Under the pieces are notes generated by a model that saw nothing but the letters and a program-made list of their open reading frames with translations, ran no database searches and was not told where the DNA came from. The position numbers and the translations under genes were made by a program. Positions 8,890 through 16,828 of a DNA stretch of 64,000 bases are shown here, piece after piece (positions within the stretch are counted from its first letter, which is position 1; each line of letters begins with the position of its first letter). The stretch is taken from positions 620,001 through 684,000 of the forward strand of contig NZ_CP088294.1 of NCBI RefSeq assembly GCF_024666525.1, read 5' to 3'. The stretch comes from Pseudomonas sp. J452. Lineage in GTDB: Bacteria; Pseudomonadota; Gammaproteobacteria; Pseudomonadales; Pseudomonadaceae.

Positions 8890-9678
8890 TTACACGGGCG
8901 GAAGGACTGAGGAGTACATCGGCCCAGTGTAATTGATCGGCTCACCGTTGATATCCTCAGCCATGCGGTTCTTCGCGTCCACCCAGTCTTGGAGCAAATC
9001 GACACGCTCATTGATTAGAGGGTGATTCTCCGAAGATGCTGCGACCAGGAACGCGATCGCCTGGCCTACCTCTACGCAGACCAGTAACGCGAAGTTTACG
9101 TGCCAGCTATTCTGACCATAAACGCCAGTCAGCTCGAAACTGTGAAAGTCCTCTCCAAGCGGACCGGAGTCCTCCAGGTGATCAATCACTGACTTCCGGT
9201 TGGGGTGAGCGCCGAAGTCGATCGAGGCCTCATAGTGAGCCTGTACGTACTCGGCCATCACTGGATCGATCACCTTGAGCTCTTTTACAGCCCTTCCGAC
9301 TGTAAAAGTGTCCCGACAATCCTTATGAGCTTTTTCTGAATCGTGTCGGTGAAACCAGACATCGGCCTTCGCTTCGTCACGTGCGATCAGAAACGCATAA
9401 CAGGCCGACTCAAGCGCTGTACGAACAATCGGAAATGTTGACACAACATGCCCCGATAGCGCTTGCCGTACCCCGCCAAGAAGCATGGTGTAGGCGTTCA
9501 TCACCAGCAGGCCGGCCGTTGGATTCACTTCGAAATCCCGGGCGAATATCTCCTCCTGAAAGATCTGATCCATCTGGTCTACCAGGCACATCAGCTGAGG
9601 CGGCTCAGCCGCATGATCCTGAGCGTTTTCAGTGGTTGCCACCAGGTAGTCCCGCAGGGTGCCGGCATTAATTTTCAT
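8890..9678 (-). CDS. hypothetical helical protein, 262 aa
   Basis: ATG at 9678 follows GGAG. The predicted protein is wholly soluble and helical, with a conserved-looking centre (VRTALESACYAFLIARDEAKADVWFHRHDSEK) and a second block, AHPNRKSVIDHL. The placement of Arg and His in the helices recalls loosely the HEPN/DUF5677-like groups of hypothetical proteins, but no diagnostic R-x4-6-H motif can be named with confidence. It is the last gene of the leftward run that starts at the relaxase accessory gene, separated from the exonuclease gene by a 36-bp near-palindrome. The function is unknown; a defence role is possible by location next to abiF. Confidence 0.65.
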   Translation of the reverse strand: MKINAGTLRDYLVATTENAQDHAAEPPQLMCLVDQMDQIFQEEIFARDFEVNPTAGLLVMNAYTMLLGGVRQALSGHVVSTFPIVRTALESACYAFLIARDEAKADVWFHRHDSEKAHKDCRDTFTVGRAVKELKVIDPVMAEYVQAHYEASIDFGAHPNRKSVIDHLEDSGPLGEDFHSFELTGVYGQNSWHVNFALLVCVEVGQAIAFLVAASSENHPLINERVDLLQDWVDAKNRMAEDINGEPINYTGPMYSSVLPPV

Positions 9679-9691
9679 CACGCTCCGTCCA

Positions 9692-9727
9692 TGTACGTTA
9701 AATCACAGATTTGTGATTTAACGTACA
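9692..9727. repeat. 16-bp perfect inverted repeat with 4-nt spacer
   Basis: TGTACGTTAAATCACA (9692-9707) is followed by GATT and its exact reverse complement (9712-9727). There is no T-run, so a terminator is unlikely; an operator for a dimeric regulator is the simplest reading. It sits between two leftward genes, just before the start at 9678. Confidence 0.8.
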
Positions 9728-9737
9728 CGAAGCATCG

Positions 9738-10202
9738 TCATGCGGGATTGGATTTTTCGGCTAGTGCGGCGAGAAGGCGGGCATCTTGGAGAGCATGGTG
9801 GGGCGGCTCGTCGCCGCTGTAGTCGGCATCGAAGTCGATGCACAGCAGCCCGGGTTGAGGTTGCACGTTGGCCGGCAACCCTGCCGGGTCGACGAGCCAC
9901 AGCAGCAGAGTCCAGTCATAATCGGGAGCGTCAGTAATGACCTCTACCGGGCCGAGCGCCTGCAGGAAAGCCAGCAGCTCGCCCCTAGCCAGCTCCGTAG
10001 TGCGCCCGTGCTTAGACAGATCAAGCTGCGGCAGAACGGTTTCCCGAACAAAATCAGAGCAATCGCTCTCATCCCAGTTGTCGGTCAGCTCGGCATAAAA
10101 CTCGGGGCCTTCTTGCACTACTAGGGCGAGGCTGATCAGCTTTGCCTGGTAGCGGTTGAGGCTCGTAAACTCGGTGTCCAGGTAGATGCGGCGCATCGTC
10201 AT
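9738..10202 (-). CDS. DEDDh 3'-5' exonuclease-like protein, 154 aa
   Basis: DEDDh exonucleases remove nucleotides from 3' ends of DNA or RNA with two metal ions. The first motif is near the N terminus (RIYLDTEFT, the D-x-E pair), the second acidic residue is in TDAPDYDW, and the last motif reads HHALQDARLLAAL (H and D of the DEDDh signature). The length fits compact single-domain members such as the Rv2179c-like exoribonuclease group. ATG at 10202 is preceded by GGAG about 9 nt upstream. It belongs to the leftward operon after relaxase traI, with a 19-bp gap from the previous gene. It may process element RNA or DNA; the substrate is not deducible. Confidence 0.75.
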   Translation of the reverse strand: MTMRRIYLDTEFTSLNRYQAKLISLALVVQEGPEFYAELTDNWDESDCSDFVRETVLPQLDLSKHGRTTELARGELLAFLQALGPVEVITDAPDYDWTLLLWLVDPAGLPANVQPQPGLLCIDFDADYSGDEPPHHALQDARLLAALAEKSNPA

Positions 10203-10221
10203 CCGGGGTTGCTCCTTTGAG

Positions 10222-10563
10222 CTATGCACCGTGCATAGGTCTTTTGGCCTTCCATTCCGAGAAGGCTCGAATCAGATCCCCTTCGGGCCAGCTGCCAATT
10301 TCCACCCTCTCGTTGACCCAAGCTTGAAGCTCAGCAGAATCGATGCCTAAGGCATCCAGAAAGGCTTTGCTACGAACTGCGGCGGCCCGTCCAGCCTGCG
10401 CGATAACTTGCTCAATGGCCAGTTCAACGGATTCCTCAGAAGGGATCACTCCGTTTTCATGGCCGCATGCGGGTGCCTCCTCCCAAGCCTTTCCCTCAGC
10501 AGACTGTGAAGCGCTTAGATCACCTTGCTTGAGCAGGCCATCAAGATTCTTGCGCTGGCTCAT
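10222..10563 (-). CDS. hypothetical protein, 113 aa
   Basis: ATG at 10563 has GAGGTG upstream; an in-frame GTG nine bases earlier is the alternative. The N-terminal half is polar and probably unstructured. The C-terminal half is helical (ESVELAIEQVIAQAGRAAAVRSKAFLDALG, then ELQAWVNE and DLIRAFSEWKAKRP). No family is recognised. It is in the leftward operon, 23 bp after the 58-aa gene and 19 bp before the exonuclease gene. Confidence 0.6.
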   Translation of the reverse strand: MSQRKNLDGLLKQGDLSASQSAEGKAWEEAPACGHENGVIPSEESVELAIEQVIAQAGRAAAVRSKAFLDALGIDSAELQAWVNERVEIGSWPEGDLIRAFSEWKAKRPMHGA

Positions 10564-10586
10564 CGGAGACACCTCGTAGTTCGTAA

Positions 10587-10763
10587 TTAATATTCTGTGA
10601 GTTGTGATTTGATCTCTGCCAGAACGCCGATGATCCGCGCCTGCAAACGTGGATCGTGAAGTGCTGCCGCTGCTGCGACAGCTTCAGGATGGTCGACAAG
10701 AGTACGCAGCGCATCAATGTCGTTAGCGTTTAAATCGAGGCTCAATTTGATCTGGATAGTCAT
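10587..10763 (-). CDS. hypothetical small protein, 58 aa
   Basis: It starts at an ATG whose first bases overlap the TGA of the preceding gene (ATGA, 10760-10763), a sign of translational coupling. The sequence starts with a strand-like MTIQIKLSLDLNANDIDAL and continues with two Ala-rich helices. It may be a small adaptor or antitoxin-like protein; no family is recognised. The open frame upstream of this Met lies inside the previous gene in another phase and is a shadow. Confidence 0.55.
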   Translation of the reverse strand: MTIQIKLSLDLNANDIDALRTLVDHPEAVAAAAALHDPRLQARIIGVLAEIKSQLTEY

Positions 10764-11176
10764 CGTGCAGCACCGTGCAGATAGATCTGGATGCCGGCCG
10801 CCCGGCACTTCGCCAGCATTGCGGAATTGTCGTGGGAAAAGAGTTCGACTCGACTGCGCACACTCAGCGGGGCGTCGTCGAACAGGGCGTTTCGCAGATC
10901 CAATAAAACCGTTTCTGTCGGAGGCCACACGCTGAATAGCGCCAGGTGCCAGTTGGTGTTGCAGTCGCCAGGCAGGCCGATAGCGTGTCTCGGCACGACA
11001 TAGGCAGCTGTTACAGGCACAACGAGATTGGCGATGGTCATAGCCAGGATGAAAGGGCCGGCCAGGCCGTTGCCTGGGGAGGTATGCAGCTCTTCGAGTT
11101 GGGCCTCCAGGCAGGCGATCTGGTGATCCCGCATCCCCTCGGCCAGGCGCTGGATCTCGATGAGGGTGTCAAACAC
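10760..11176 (-). CDS. hypothetical protein, 138 aa, GTG start
   Basis: The start is a GTG at 11176 with GGAGGT five bases upstream, overlapping the end of the preceding gene by 8 bp. The N terminus is an amphipathic helix (FDTLIEIQRLAEGMRDHQIACLEAQLEEL), then a more hydrophobic stretch (FILAMTIANLVVPVTAAYVV) and a mixed C-terminal domain. No motif is recognised. Gene overlaps on both sides show it is translated as part of the traI operon. Confidence 0.6.
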   Translation of the reverse strand: MFDTLIEIQRLAEGMRDHQIACLEAQLEELHTSPGNGLAGPFILAMTIANLVVPVTAAYVVPRHAIGLPGDCNTNWHLALFSVWPPTETVLLDLRNALFDDAPLSVRSRVELFSHDNSAMLAKCRAAGIQIYLHGAAR

Positions 11177-11534
11177 CGGCGACCTCCAGAGTTCGCGTCT
11201 GAGCGTGTTTCTGGCAGCGAGTGCGCAGCCAGCCGACAGGTTGGCCTTGGTCGCCGTCATGCCATAAGTGGCCATCGTCGCCACAGATCTCGCAAACCTG
11301 CAGGGAGCGATGCTCGATCGGCTGCAGCGCTTTGCGGACATCAGGAGAGCAGGCGTTCGTGATGACGCGCAGGGAGCCAAACTTCTCTTTGATCTGGAGG
11401 ATCTCGACGCCGGCAGGCAACACGGCCAGGGCTTCGCGAGCAAGGTGGAGCCAGCCTCGACCGGCAGAGATTGGGGTGATAGGGCGCAGCCGCGCGCCCG
11501 GGAAGTCGGCGGGGGTGATATGTAGGTCGGTCAT
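11169..11534 (-). CDS. hypothetical protein with a C-terminal zinc-ribbon-like motif, 121 aa
   Basis: The ATG overlaps the traI stop codon (TAATG), so translation is coupled to the relaxase. Near residues 50-60 is QIKEKFGSLRV and towards the end CEICGDDG...GWLRTRCQKH. This CxxC...C-x-x-H arrangement with a preceding KEKFG-LR is common in short phage and plasmid proteins of unknown function, and could bind zinc. The molecular role is not known. Confidence 0.65.
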   Translation of the reverse strand: MTDLHITPADFPGARLRPITPISAGRGWLHLAREALAVLPAGVEILQIKEKFGSLRVITNACSPDVRKALQPIEHRSLQVCEICGDDGHLWHDGDQGQPVGWLRTRCQKHAQTRTLEVAGV

Positions 11535-14500
11535 TACATAGATCTCCTGTGTGCTGCCGTCTCTTGCATCTCTTCCTCCGCCGTCGCAGGTTTCGGTGCA
11601 GCCTGCGACTGAGGGCTCTCGTCCTGCTGCTCGGGCACTGCCTGGGGGGGCTGACTTTCCTGATGACAGCGAAGGAGGAGATCGTTGGGATCCTCGCCCT
11701 CAGTCATCCGGTAGTCGTCACGGTGATCAGCGACCTGCAGACCGGGAGCTTGCTCGGCGAGCAGTTGCTTCAGAACTTCGGTGTGCCGAGTACCTGCATC
11801 ATCTTGGTCATAAACGAGATCGACCTGCCGAACACCGGTACGGTTGGCCAGGCCTCGCAGGGCACGGGCAGTATCCTCAGCAGGATTTCCGCCCGAGCTG
11901 ACGTAGAGCGTGCGGGCGCGCTGCTCGGGGGTATCGAGCTGATACAGGCTAAGAGCGTCGAGACCGCCCTCGGTGACCTTGATTCGCTCGGGGTTCGTGC
12001 AGCCTGGGTTGGCGATGTAGACGCCCCTCTGGCTCTTCGAGAAAAGTGCCGGGCCGTCGTGCTTGCGCTCGAAGCCGGTGAATTTTCCGTCTTCGCGGAC
12101 ATGCGGGAAAACGGCGTTCCCGTGCCGGTCGGTGCGCCATTTCGTCTCCGCGAGCGTCTGTTCATCAATACCGCGCGATGCGAGGAAAGCGTTGGACTGG
12201 TCGTTGGTCTGTTTGTACTGTTTATATGCCACTGCCCGGCGGAACTCGGCCTGCAGAGCCTCCTGCTCCCGCCGCTGCTCGGCCTGTGCGTCACGCTCTG
12301 CAGTCGGCACACACTGGTACTTGGCCCCGGATTCGAAGTCGCGGCCGAAGGCGATTTTCCGCAGTTCGTCACGGGTTTCGAGAAAGCCCGCGCCGGTGGC
12401 GTGCTGATGTAGGTGGAACACATCGCCGCCGACGCCGGAGCCTTTACCGCCCTTTACGGCGATCCAGCACTCTTCACCGCGTGCGTTGGTGCGCAAAGTG
12501 ATTTCGCGCATCGGGTCAGCGCTGTCCAGGGTCTTATTTTCGAGGCGCAGTTTCGCACCGGCGCCGCTCACCTGGACGTACCCCAACCGCTCGGCGTGGG
12601 CGCGAAGGTCTACACCATCGCGGATTGCCTGGGTCTCCCGCTGCTGATCGGCCTTCGTCCACACCAGGCGTTGTTTCACCGGAGCCGGCGGCGACAGATC
12701 GTGAGTTGTTTGCGCGACTGGCTGAGCCGGCAGTGGCTCGGCGAGCAGTGCGACACGCTCAGCACCGGCTGGCAGATCATAGGGCTTGCCGGGCTTGAGG
12801 CGGGTATCGGCGGGCTGGTCGATCAGGCCAGTGACAGCAAACCCCCTGGCAGCGGCTAGGTCGTGGTCGGCCTGGGTCGCGGGCATCACGCTGATTTCCG
12901 GGGTCGTCTTCGGCTCGGTCTGCGGCTGGCCAGGATACTGGAAGCGATCGCCGGCCTTTTCGAGCAGATCTTTCGTGCTCGGCTGCCGGACCTGGATGGG
13001 GTTTTCCGGGGGCATGCCGGCCTGGGCGTTGGCACGGATCAGCTCGCGGAATTCGGAGTCGGCATCAAGGGCGCAGCGCTTCGATTTAAACGCGGCGGTG
13101 TTGCGGGCCAGCTGGTTGATCTGCTGTTGGTCGTTTTCGATGTAGAAAGCGCAGGCCTCCCGCGAGCGAGTGAAGGCAACATAGGCAAGGCGGCGGTCTG
13201 TAGACTCCGAGGTGAGGTAGAAAGCCCGATCTACCGTGAGGCCCTGGGACTTGTGCACGGTCATCGCATAAGCGTGGTCGAGAGAGGCAGAGTCCGACAA
13301 AAGCCAACTCACCTCCTCCCCAGTGCGGTCGAGGCGCGCGGTGAGCCTGGTATCGTAGATCGGCTCGCCGTTCTCGCCGGTGTCGGTCTGCACGCGCTCG
13401 ATAGCAGCCAGGGTGGCCCGGTCGCCGTTGTAGACGGGCTCACCATCAATCTTCTGGTTTTTGCGCAGCATGATCCGGTCACCAGGGGCGAGATCCAGGT
13501 CTGCATAATCACCTCGGCCGGTCTCGACCGGCACACGAATTTGCTGGGCCTTATCCAGCTCGCCGGTCGAAAAACGGTACTCACGCACCTTCGAGTTCAG
13601 GGCGCGGACAGACTGATTACGGTCGGCCAGGAGCAGAATATCTTGCCACTCAGTTCCAGCCGCGTGAGCCTCCAGGGCATCGCGCATCATGAGGTCGATG
13701 GGTTTTTCTTTACTATCGCCGGCCGGCATTTTCAGTAGGCCGCGGTTCACCATCATGTCCAGAGCGTCAAGGCCGCCCTGCTCTGCTGGGCCTTCAAACC
13801 AAGTCTGCGAGATTGCTCGGTCGGCGGAGTCTTTTTGACGAGCGATTTCGATGAGCTCCGCGCAACCAACTTCCTGCGTGAGCATGTCGAGACTCGACGC
13901 CGAGCCGACGGCTTCGAGCTGACGGCCGTCGCCGACCAGGATCAATTTCGCGCCGGCCGCATCACAGTACCCCGCGAGCTTGTGCAGAGTGCGCAAGTCG
14001 GCCAGGCCAGATTCGTCGCAGACGATCACGTCCGTCGGCCGGATTTTTTCTCGAAATTTCTCGTTGTCGTTTTCGAGGCGCATCAACAGTGAGTGAATTG
14101 TTCTCGACTTGATGCCGGCGGAATTTTCCAGCTCGGCGGCGGCTGCCCCAGAGGGGGCCAGACCGATGACTCGGTTTCCGCTCGACTCGTAAGCGAGGCG
14201 CAGGGCGGTCAGGCTGGCTGATTTCCCCGTACCGGCCGCGCCTTGAAGGATCTGAAAGCGGGAGCCAGAAGCGCAGAGCTGAACAGCGGCGCGCTGCTCG
14301 TCACGCATCCTGAAACCTTTTTCGGCCTCGAAGCGGGCGATCGCTGCAGAAACGCGCTCACCCGGAATGGCGAAGCGCGACGCAGGCACTTGTGCGGCGT
14401 GGGCATAAGAGAGCAGTTCGGCCTCAAGCTGGCGATAAGTCTCGGTGGTGAACTCCCGCGCGCGGCCTTCTTCTGGCGGAAGTTCAATTACGCCGAGTTG

Positions 14501-15622
14501 CTGGACCAGGCCGACGCGGATCGCGGGAATAGCTTGCTCGCCTCCGTGCAGGATCGACAACTGCGCTGCAGCACGGTCCAAGGCGTGAGCACCGAACACC
14601 GAGGCGTTCCGAAAAACCAATTGCTCGGCAAACAGGCAGGTCTGAGGGGTCAGGTCGCCTCGCTGCAGCTCCTGCTGCAGGTTCACCAGCTGCTCGCGCC
14701 ATTCGGCGCGGAGCTCGTCGCTATCCTTCTCTTTTTTGCCATCGCGGCTCCGTTTCGCTGCCCCACGTGCAGCGTCAGCACCGCTCGCGCCCATCGCGTC
14801 GAGCGCTTGTAATATCTCGATTCGGCGCGTCGAAAACTCCAAGACCGTTTCCCGGCTGATGCCGGCGACACGCAGACCGTTGCGATCCAGATCGACTTCC
14901 AGGTGCCGGCCAACCTGCGACAGATCGCGCTGCAGAGCGCGGGAGAGGTAGGTGTCAAACAGCGCAGCGAATTCAGTTTGACGGCGGAACATCTCACCAC
15001 CGTCGAGCGGACGCCACTGCCCGTCAGCGCCGAGGCAGGCATTCGGGATCTCGGCGTGGACATGGAGATGCGGCTCCTGGTTGCGATTTGTGAAGTGAAG
15101 GTAGGTCGCCGCGACCATTCGGCCATTGTGCCGATCGCAACCGCCGGCGCCGGTGCGATAGCAGACATAGCCCTGCCGCTCCGCGTAGTCAAAGACGCTG
15201 CGCGAGGCTTCCATCATCGCCCGCTCGACGATCAGCTGATGATCGCGTGGCAGCGAGGCATATAAAAGCGAGATCGTCTTGTCGACGTTGAAACTCGTCG
15301 AGTAGCCCGCTAGGCCGGTGCCTCGATCCAGCTCGCCTTGGCGACGTGCGGAAACATAGGACTCCCCGGTGCGCGGGTTCGCGCCCGACATGAGCGCAGC
15401 GTAGTCGCCGTCCTGGGGTGTAACTCCTAGCCCCAGCGCTGCACCGGCACTGCCAGCGTACTCGGCAACCAGGGTTCCGGCGCCCGGAGCGTGGTAATAG
15501 TCCTCGCCGCCGCTGCGCGGCTCATTAGCGTCGTCCCGAACCAGGCCCTCTCCGCGCTCGAAATACGCGGCGCGGGCGGCGATGTCGGCGGCGGTGAATT
15601 TGTCGATTGTGAATATGGCCAT
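11534..15622 (-). CDS. traI: MobF-family conjugative relaxase-helicase TraI with C-terminal Toprim-like domain, 1362 aa
   Basis: MobF relaxases nick oriT, stay bound to the 5' end through a tyrosine and unwind the transferred strand. Seen here: N-terminal Tyr20 (AAYFERG) and the Tyr42-Tyr43 pair, the metal site H185-x-H187-x-H189 within EPHLHVHAEIPN, a helicase Walker A (QGAAGTGKS, about residues 460-470), a Walker B-like VIVCDESGLAD and a late helicase motif VHKSQGLTVDR near residue 790. The last 300 residues hold RGIDEQTLAETKWR, VTEGGLDALSL and DLVYDQDDAGTRH, a DUF3991/Toprim-like region as in some large TraI proteins. ATG at 15622 overlaps the upstream stop. Typical MobF length is about 970-1750, so this is complete. 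Confidence 0.93.
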   Translation of the reverse strand: MAIFTIDKFTAADIAARAAYFERGEGLVRDDANEPRSGGEDYYHAPGAGTLVAEYAGSAGAALGLGVTPQDGDYAALMSGANPRTGESYVSARRQGELDRGTGLAGYSTSFNVDKTISLLYASLPRDHQLIVERAMMEASRSVFDYAERQGYVCYRTGAGGCDRHNGRMVAATYLHFTNRNQEPHLHVHAEIPNACLGADGQWRPLDGGEMFRRQTEFAALFDTYLSRALQRDLSQVGRHLEVDLDRNGLRVAGISRETVLEFSTRRIEILQALDAMGASGADAARGAAKRSRDGKKEKDSDELRAEWREQLVNLQQELQRGDLTPQTCLFAEQLVFRNASVFGAHALDRAAAQLSILHGGEQAIPAIRVGLVQQLGVIELPPEEGRAREFTTETYRQLEAELLSYAHAAQVPASRFAIPGERVSAAIARFEAEKGFRMRDEQRAAVQLCASGSRFQILQGAAGTGKSASLTALRLAYESSGNRVIGLAPSGAAAAELENSAGIKSRTIHSLLMRLENDNEKFREKIRPTDVIVCDESGLADLRTLHKLAGYCDAAGAKLILVGDGRQLEAVGSASSLDMLTQEVGCAELIEIARQKDSADRAISQTWFEGPAEQGGLDALDMMVNRGLLKMPAGDSKEKPIDLMMRDALEAHAAGTEWQDILLLADRNQSVRALNSKVREYRFSTGELDKAQQIRVPVETGRGDYADLDLAPGDRIMLRKNQKIDGEPVYNGDRATLAAIERVQTDTGENGEPIYDTRLTARLDRTGEEVSWLLSDSASLDHAYAMTVHKSQGLTVDRAFYLTSESTDRRLAYVAFTRSREACAFYIENDQQQINQLARNTAAFKSKRCALDADSEFRELIRANAQAGMPPENPIQVRQPSTKDLLEKAGDRFQYPGQPQTEPKTTPEISVMPATQADHDLAAARGFAVTGLIDQPADTRLKPGKPYDLPAGAERVALLAEPLPAQPVAQTTHDLSPPAPVKQRLVWTKADQQRETQAIRDGVDLRAHAERLGYVQVSGAGAKLRLENKTLDSADPMREITLRTNARGEECWIAVKGGKGSGVGGDVFHLHQHATGAGFLETRDELRKIAFGRDFESGAKYQCVPTAERDAQAEQRREQEALQAEFRRAVAYKQYKQTNDQSNAFLASRGIDEQTLAETKWRTDRHGNAVFPHVREDGKFTGFERKHDGPALFSKSQRGVYIANPGCTNPERIKVTEGGLDALSLYQLDTPEQRARTLYVSSGGNPAEDTARALRGLANRTGVRQVDLVYDQDDAGTRHTEVLKQLLAEQAPGLQVADHRDDYRMTEGEDPNDLLLRCHQESQPPQAVPEQQDESPQSQAAPKPATAEEEMQETAAHRRSM

Positions 15623-15963
15623 CAGTGCCCCTCCCCAAGAGCCGTGGCCATGACCTCGGCAACCGCGCGCTGCGCGCCCAGTCGGCTCGCGTCCGCAATC
15701 CGAGCCCCCAGAAGGGAAAGAGAGGTCTCGATTTCGGCGCGTATCGCAAGAGCTGCGTCAGCGTCGAGGCCGACCGTTTTGGCGTCATGCAAACGCAACT
15801 CGCCGCGCAGAAGAGCGACCAGATCGGAAGTCGGCACGGCCTCCAGGATCGCCTGCAACACCCCAGATTTCGGTGTGCAAAGGTCGCGCACCAGGCGCTC
15901 GAACGCCTGCTGGGACCGCTCAGTAGCAATGGTCTGCGTATGGTTTTTTCGCTCGAAAGCCAT
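15622..15963 (-). CDS. putative mobilization accessory protein, 113 aa
   Basis: It starts at 15963, just inside the candidate oriT region, and its TGA overlaps the traI ATG (TGATG). The protein is helical and charged (ERSQQAFERLVRDLCTP... ALAIRAEIETSLSLLGARIADASRLG) with no catalytic motif. First gene of a MobF operon next to oriT is where the DNA-binding helper of the relaxosome (TrwA or TraY-F like) usually sits, but no ribbon-helix-helix is obvious. The call rests on position. Confidence 0.6.
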   Translation of the reverse strand: MAFERKNHTQTIATERSQQAFERLVRDLCTPKSGVLQAILEAVPTSDLVALLRGELRLHDAKTVGLDADAALAIRAEIETSLSLLGARIADASRLGAQRAVAEVMATALGEGH

Positions 15964-16043
15964 CCTGTGTCCTCCCCTCCTGGGGGGCTACTACGCCTGT
16001 AGTAGTCATGCCTAAACCGAATGCGCCCAATTGGCGCGGGCTT

Positions 16044-16079
16044 ACACGGCTGCACCTCGCGAAGCGAGTGCAGCCGTGT
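16044..16079. repeat. inverted repeat in the candidate oriT
   Basis: ACACGGCTGCA (16044-16054) pairs with TGCAGCCGTGT (16069-16079), and CTCGC (16056-16060) with GCGAG (16064-16068), leaving C16055 bulged and GAA as loop. There is no T-run on the plus side, so relaxosome recognition is a better reading than termination. Confidence 0.75.
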
Positions 16080-16133
16080 TCTGTCTTCGCCGCTGATATA
16101 CAAGCATTTCGCATCTCTTTACGCAAGTTATGC

Positions 16134-16161
16134 TTGACTCGCACTAGTTTACAACTAACAT
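16134..16161 (+). promoter_or_regulatory. sigma-70-type promoter for the stb-like operon
   Basis: TTGACT (16134-16139), a 16-nt spacer and TAACAT (16156-16161) match the -35/-10 pattern. Transcription would start near 16168, about 112 nt before the ATG at 16280. The leader then crosses the AACCAA repeats, which may be autoregulatory sites. Confidence 0.5.
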
Positions 16162-16279
16162 GAGAAGCAAGAGCTAGATGTTTGCACCGTGTTTGCAACA
16201 AACAACCAAGAAAAGGCGAAACCTTTGGTAGAGTTGGTAAGCAGTTTCCAACCAATCACAACAAACCAAGGTGATCGCC

Positions 16280-16825
16280 ATGTACGACCGACGCACTGAC
16301 GCCGAACGCGCCCGTGATGAGAAAGAAGAGTTGGAGTGGATCCGCATGCAGCAGGAAGAGGCCGACCGCAAAACGGCGGCATTGAAGGCCGAGCTGGAGC
16401 GCATGAAAGCAGCCGCACAATCAGGCAGCGGTCAGAAGAACGTAAGAGGGAGCGTCACGAAGGCTCTGCTCCCGCGAATCGACATCCTGCGCGAAGCAAC
16501 GCGCTTAGGTACGCCAATTACGCAGCAGCAGGAAATGCTGGATAGAGCCGGGATCATCGTCAGCTACAACAGCCTGCGGAAATTCATCCAGAAATTCCTT
16601 GCGCGCGAATACCGGGAGTTTCTAGCGAATGTACGAACTACGGGGGCCGACCCTGAATACGGGCGTGAATTGCACCCGGAGGTAATTCAGAACAACACCC
16701 CTCCTGAGTTCGCCGCGCCCACCGCAGCATCTCAGGAGCAGACCACCCCGCCTGCCGAACAGGCAAAAACCAGCTTTCTGGAAGAGGCCGCAACGCCTCG
16801 ACAGTTCTTCAAGAAGAAGGAGTAG
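16280..16825 (+). CDS. putative StbA-like DNA-binding protein, 181 aa
   Basis: ATG at 16280 follows AAGGTG. A long charged coiled-coil segment occupies about residues 5-45 (ERARDEKEELEWIRMQQEEADRK), followed by a helical region (VTKALLPRIDILREATRLGTPITQQQEMLDRAGIIVSYNSLRKFI) that looks like a helix-turn-helix, and a Pro/Glu/Thr-rich tail. First gene of a three- or four-gene operon divergent from the relaxase, next to a ParA/StbB-like ATPase gene, which matches the position of stbA in R388. StbA binds repeats upstream of its own gene. The family match itself is inferred from position and composition. Confidence 0.6.
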   Translation: MYDRRTDAERARDEKEELEWIRMQQEEADRKTAALKAELERMKAAAQSGSGQKNVRGSVTKALLPRIDILREATRLGTPITQQQEMLDRAGIIVSYNSLRKFIQKFLAREYREFLANVRTTGADPEYGRELHPEVIQNNTPPEFAAPTAASQEQTTPPAEQAKTSFLEEAATPRQFFKKKE

Positions 16826-16828
16826 CAC

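Larger units (their letters stand above)
15964..16279. other. oriT: candidate oriT and divergent promoter region
   Basis: This 316-bp gap separates the leftward relaxase operon from the rightward stb-like operon, the same layout as oriT of R388-type plasmids. It holds a strong inverted repeat at 16044-16079 (11 bp plus 5 bp around one bulged base, loop GAA) and a smaller one, GCGCC/GGCGC, at 16023-16037. A second repeat-rich block near 16200-16270 has several AACCAA-type elements and an imperfect GTTGG..CCAAC dyad. The nick site cannot be read from sequence alone. Confidence 0.55.

Noticed and set aside
11549..12412. 287-codon plus-strand frame
   Set aside because: Antisense to traI, whose domains are clear; the GC-rich third positions keep the opposite strand open.
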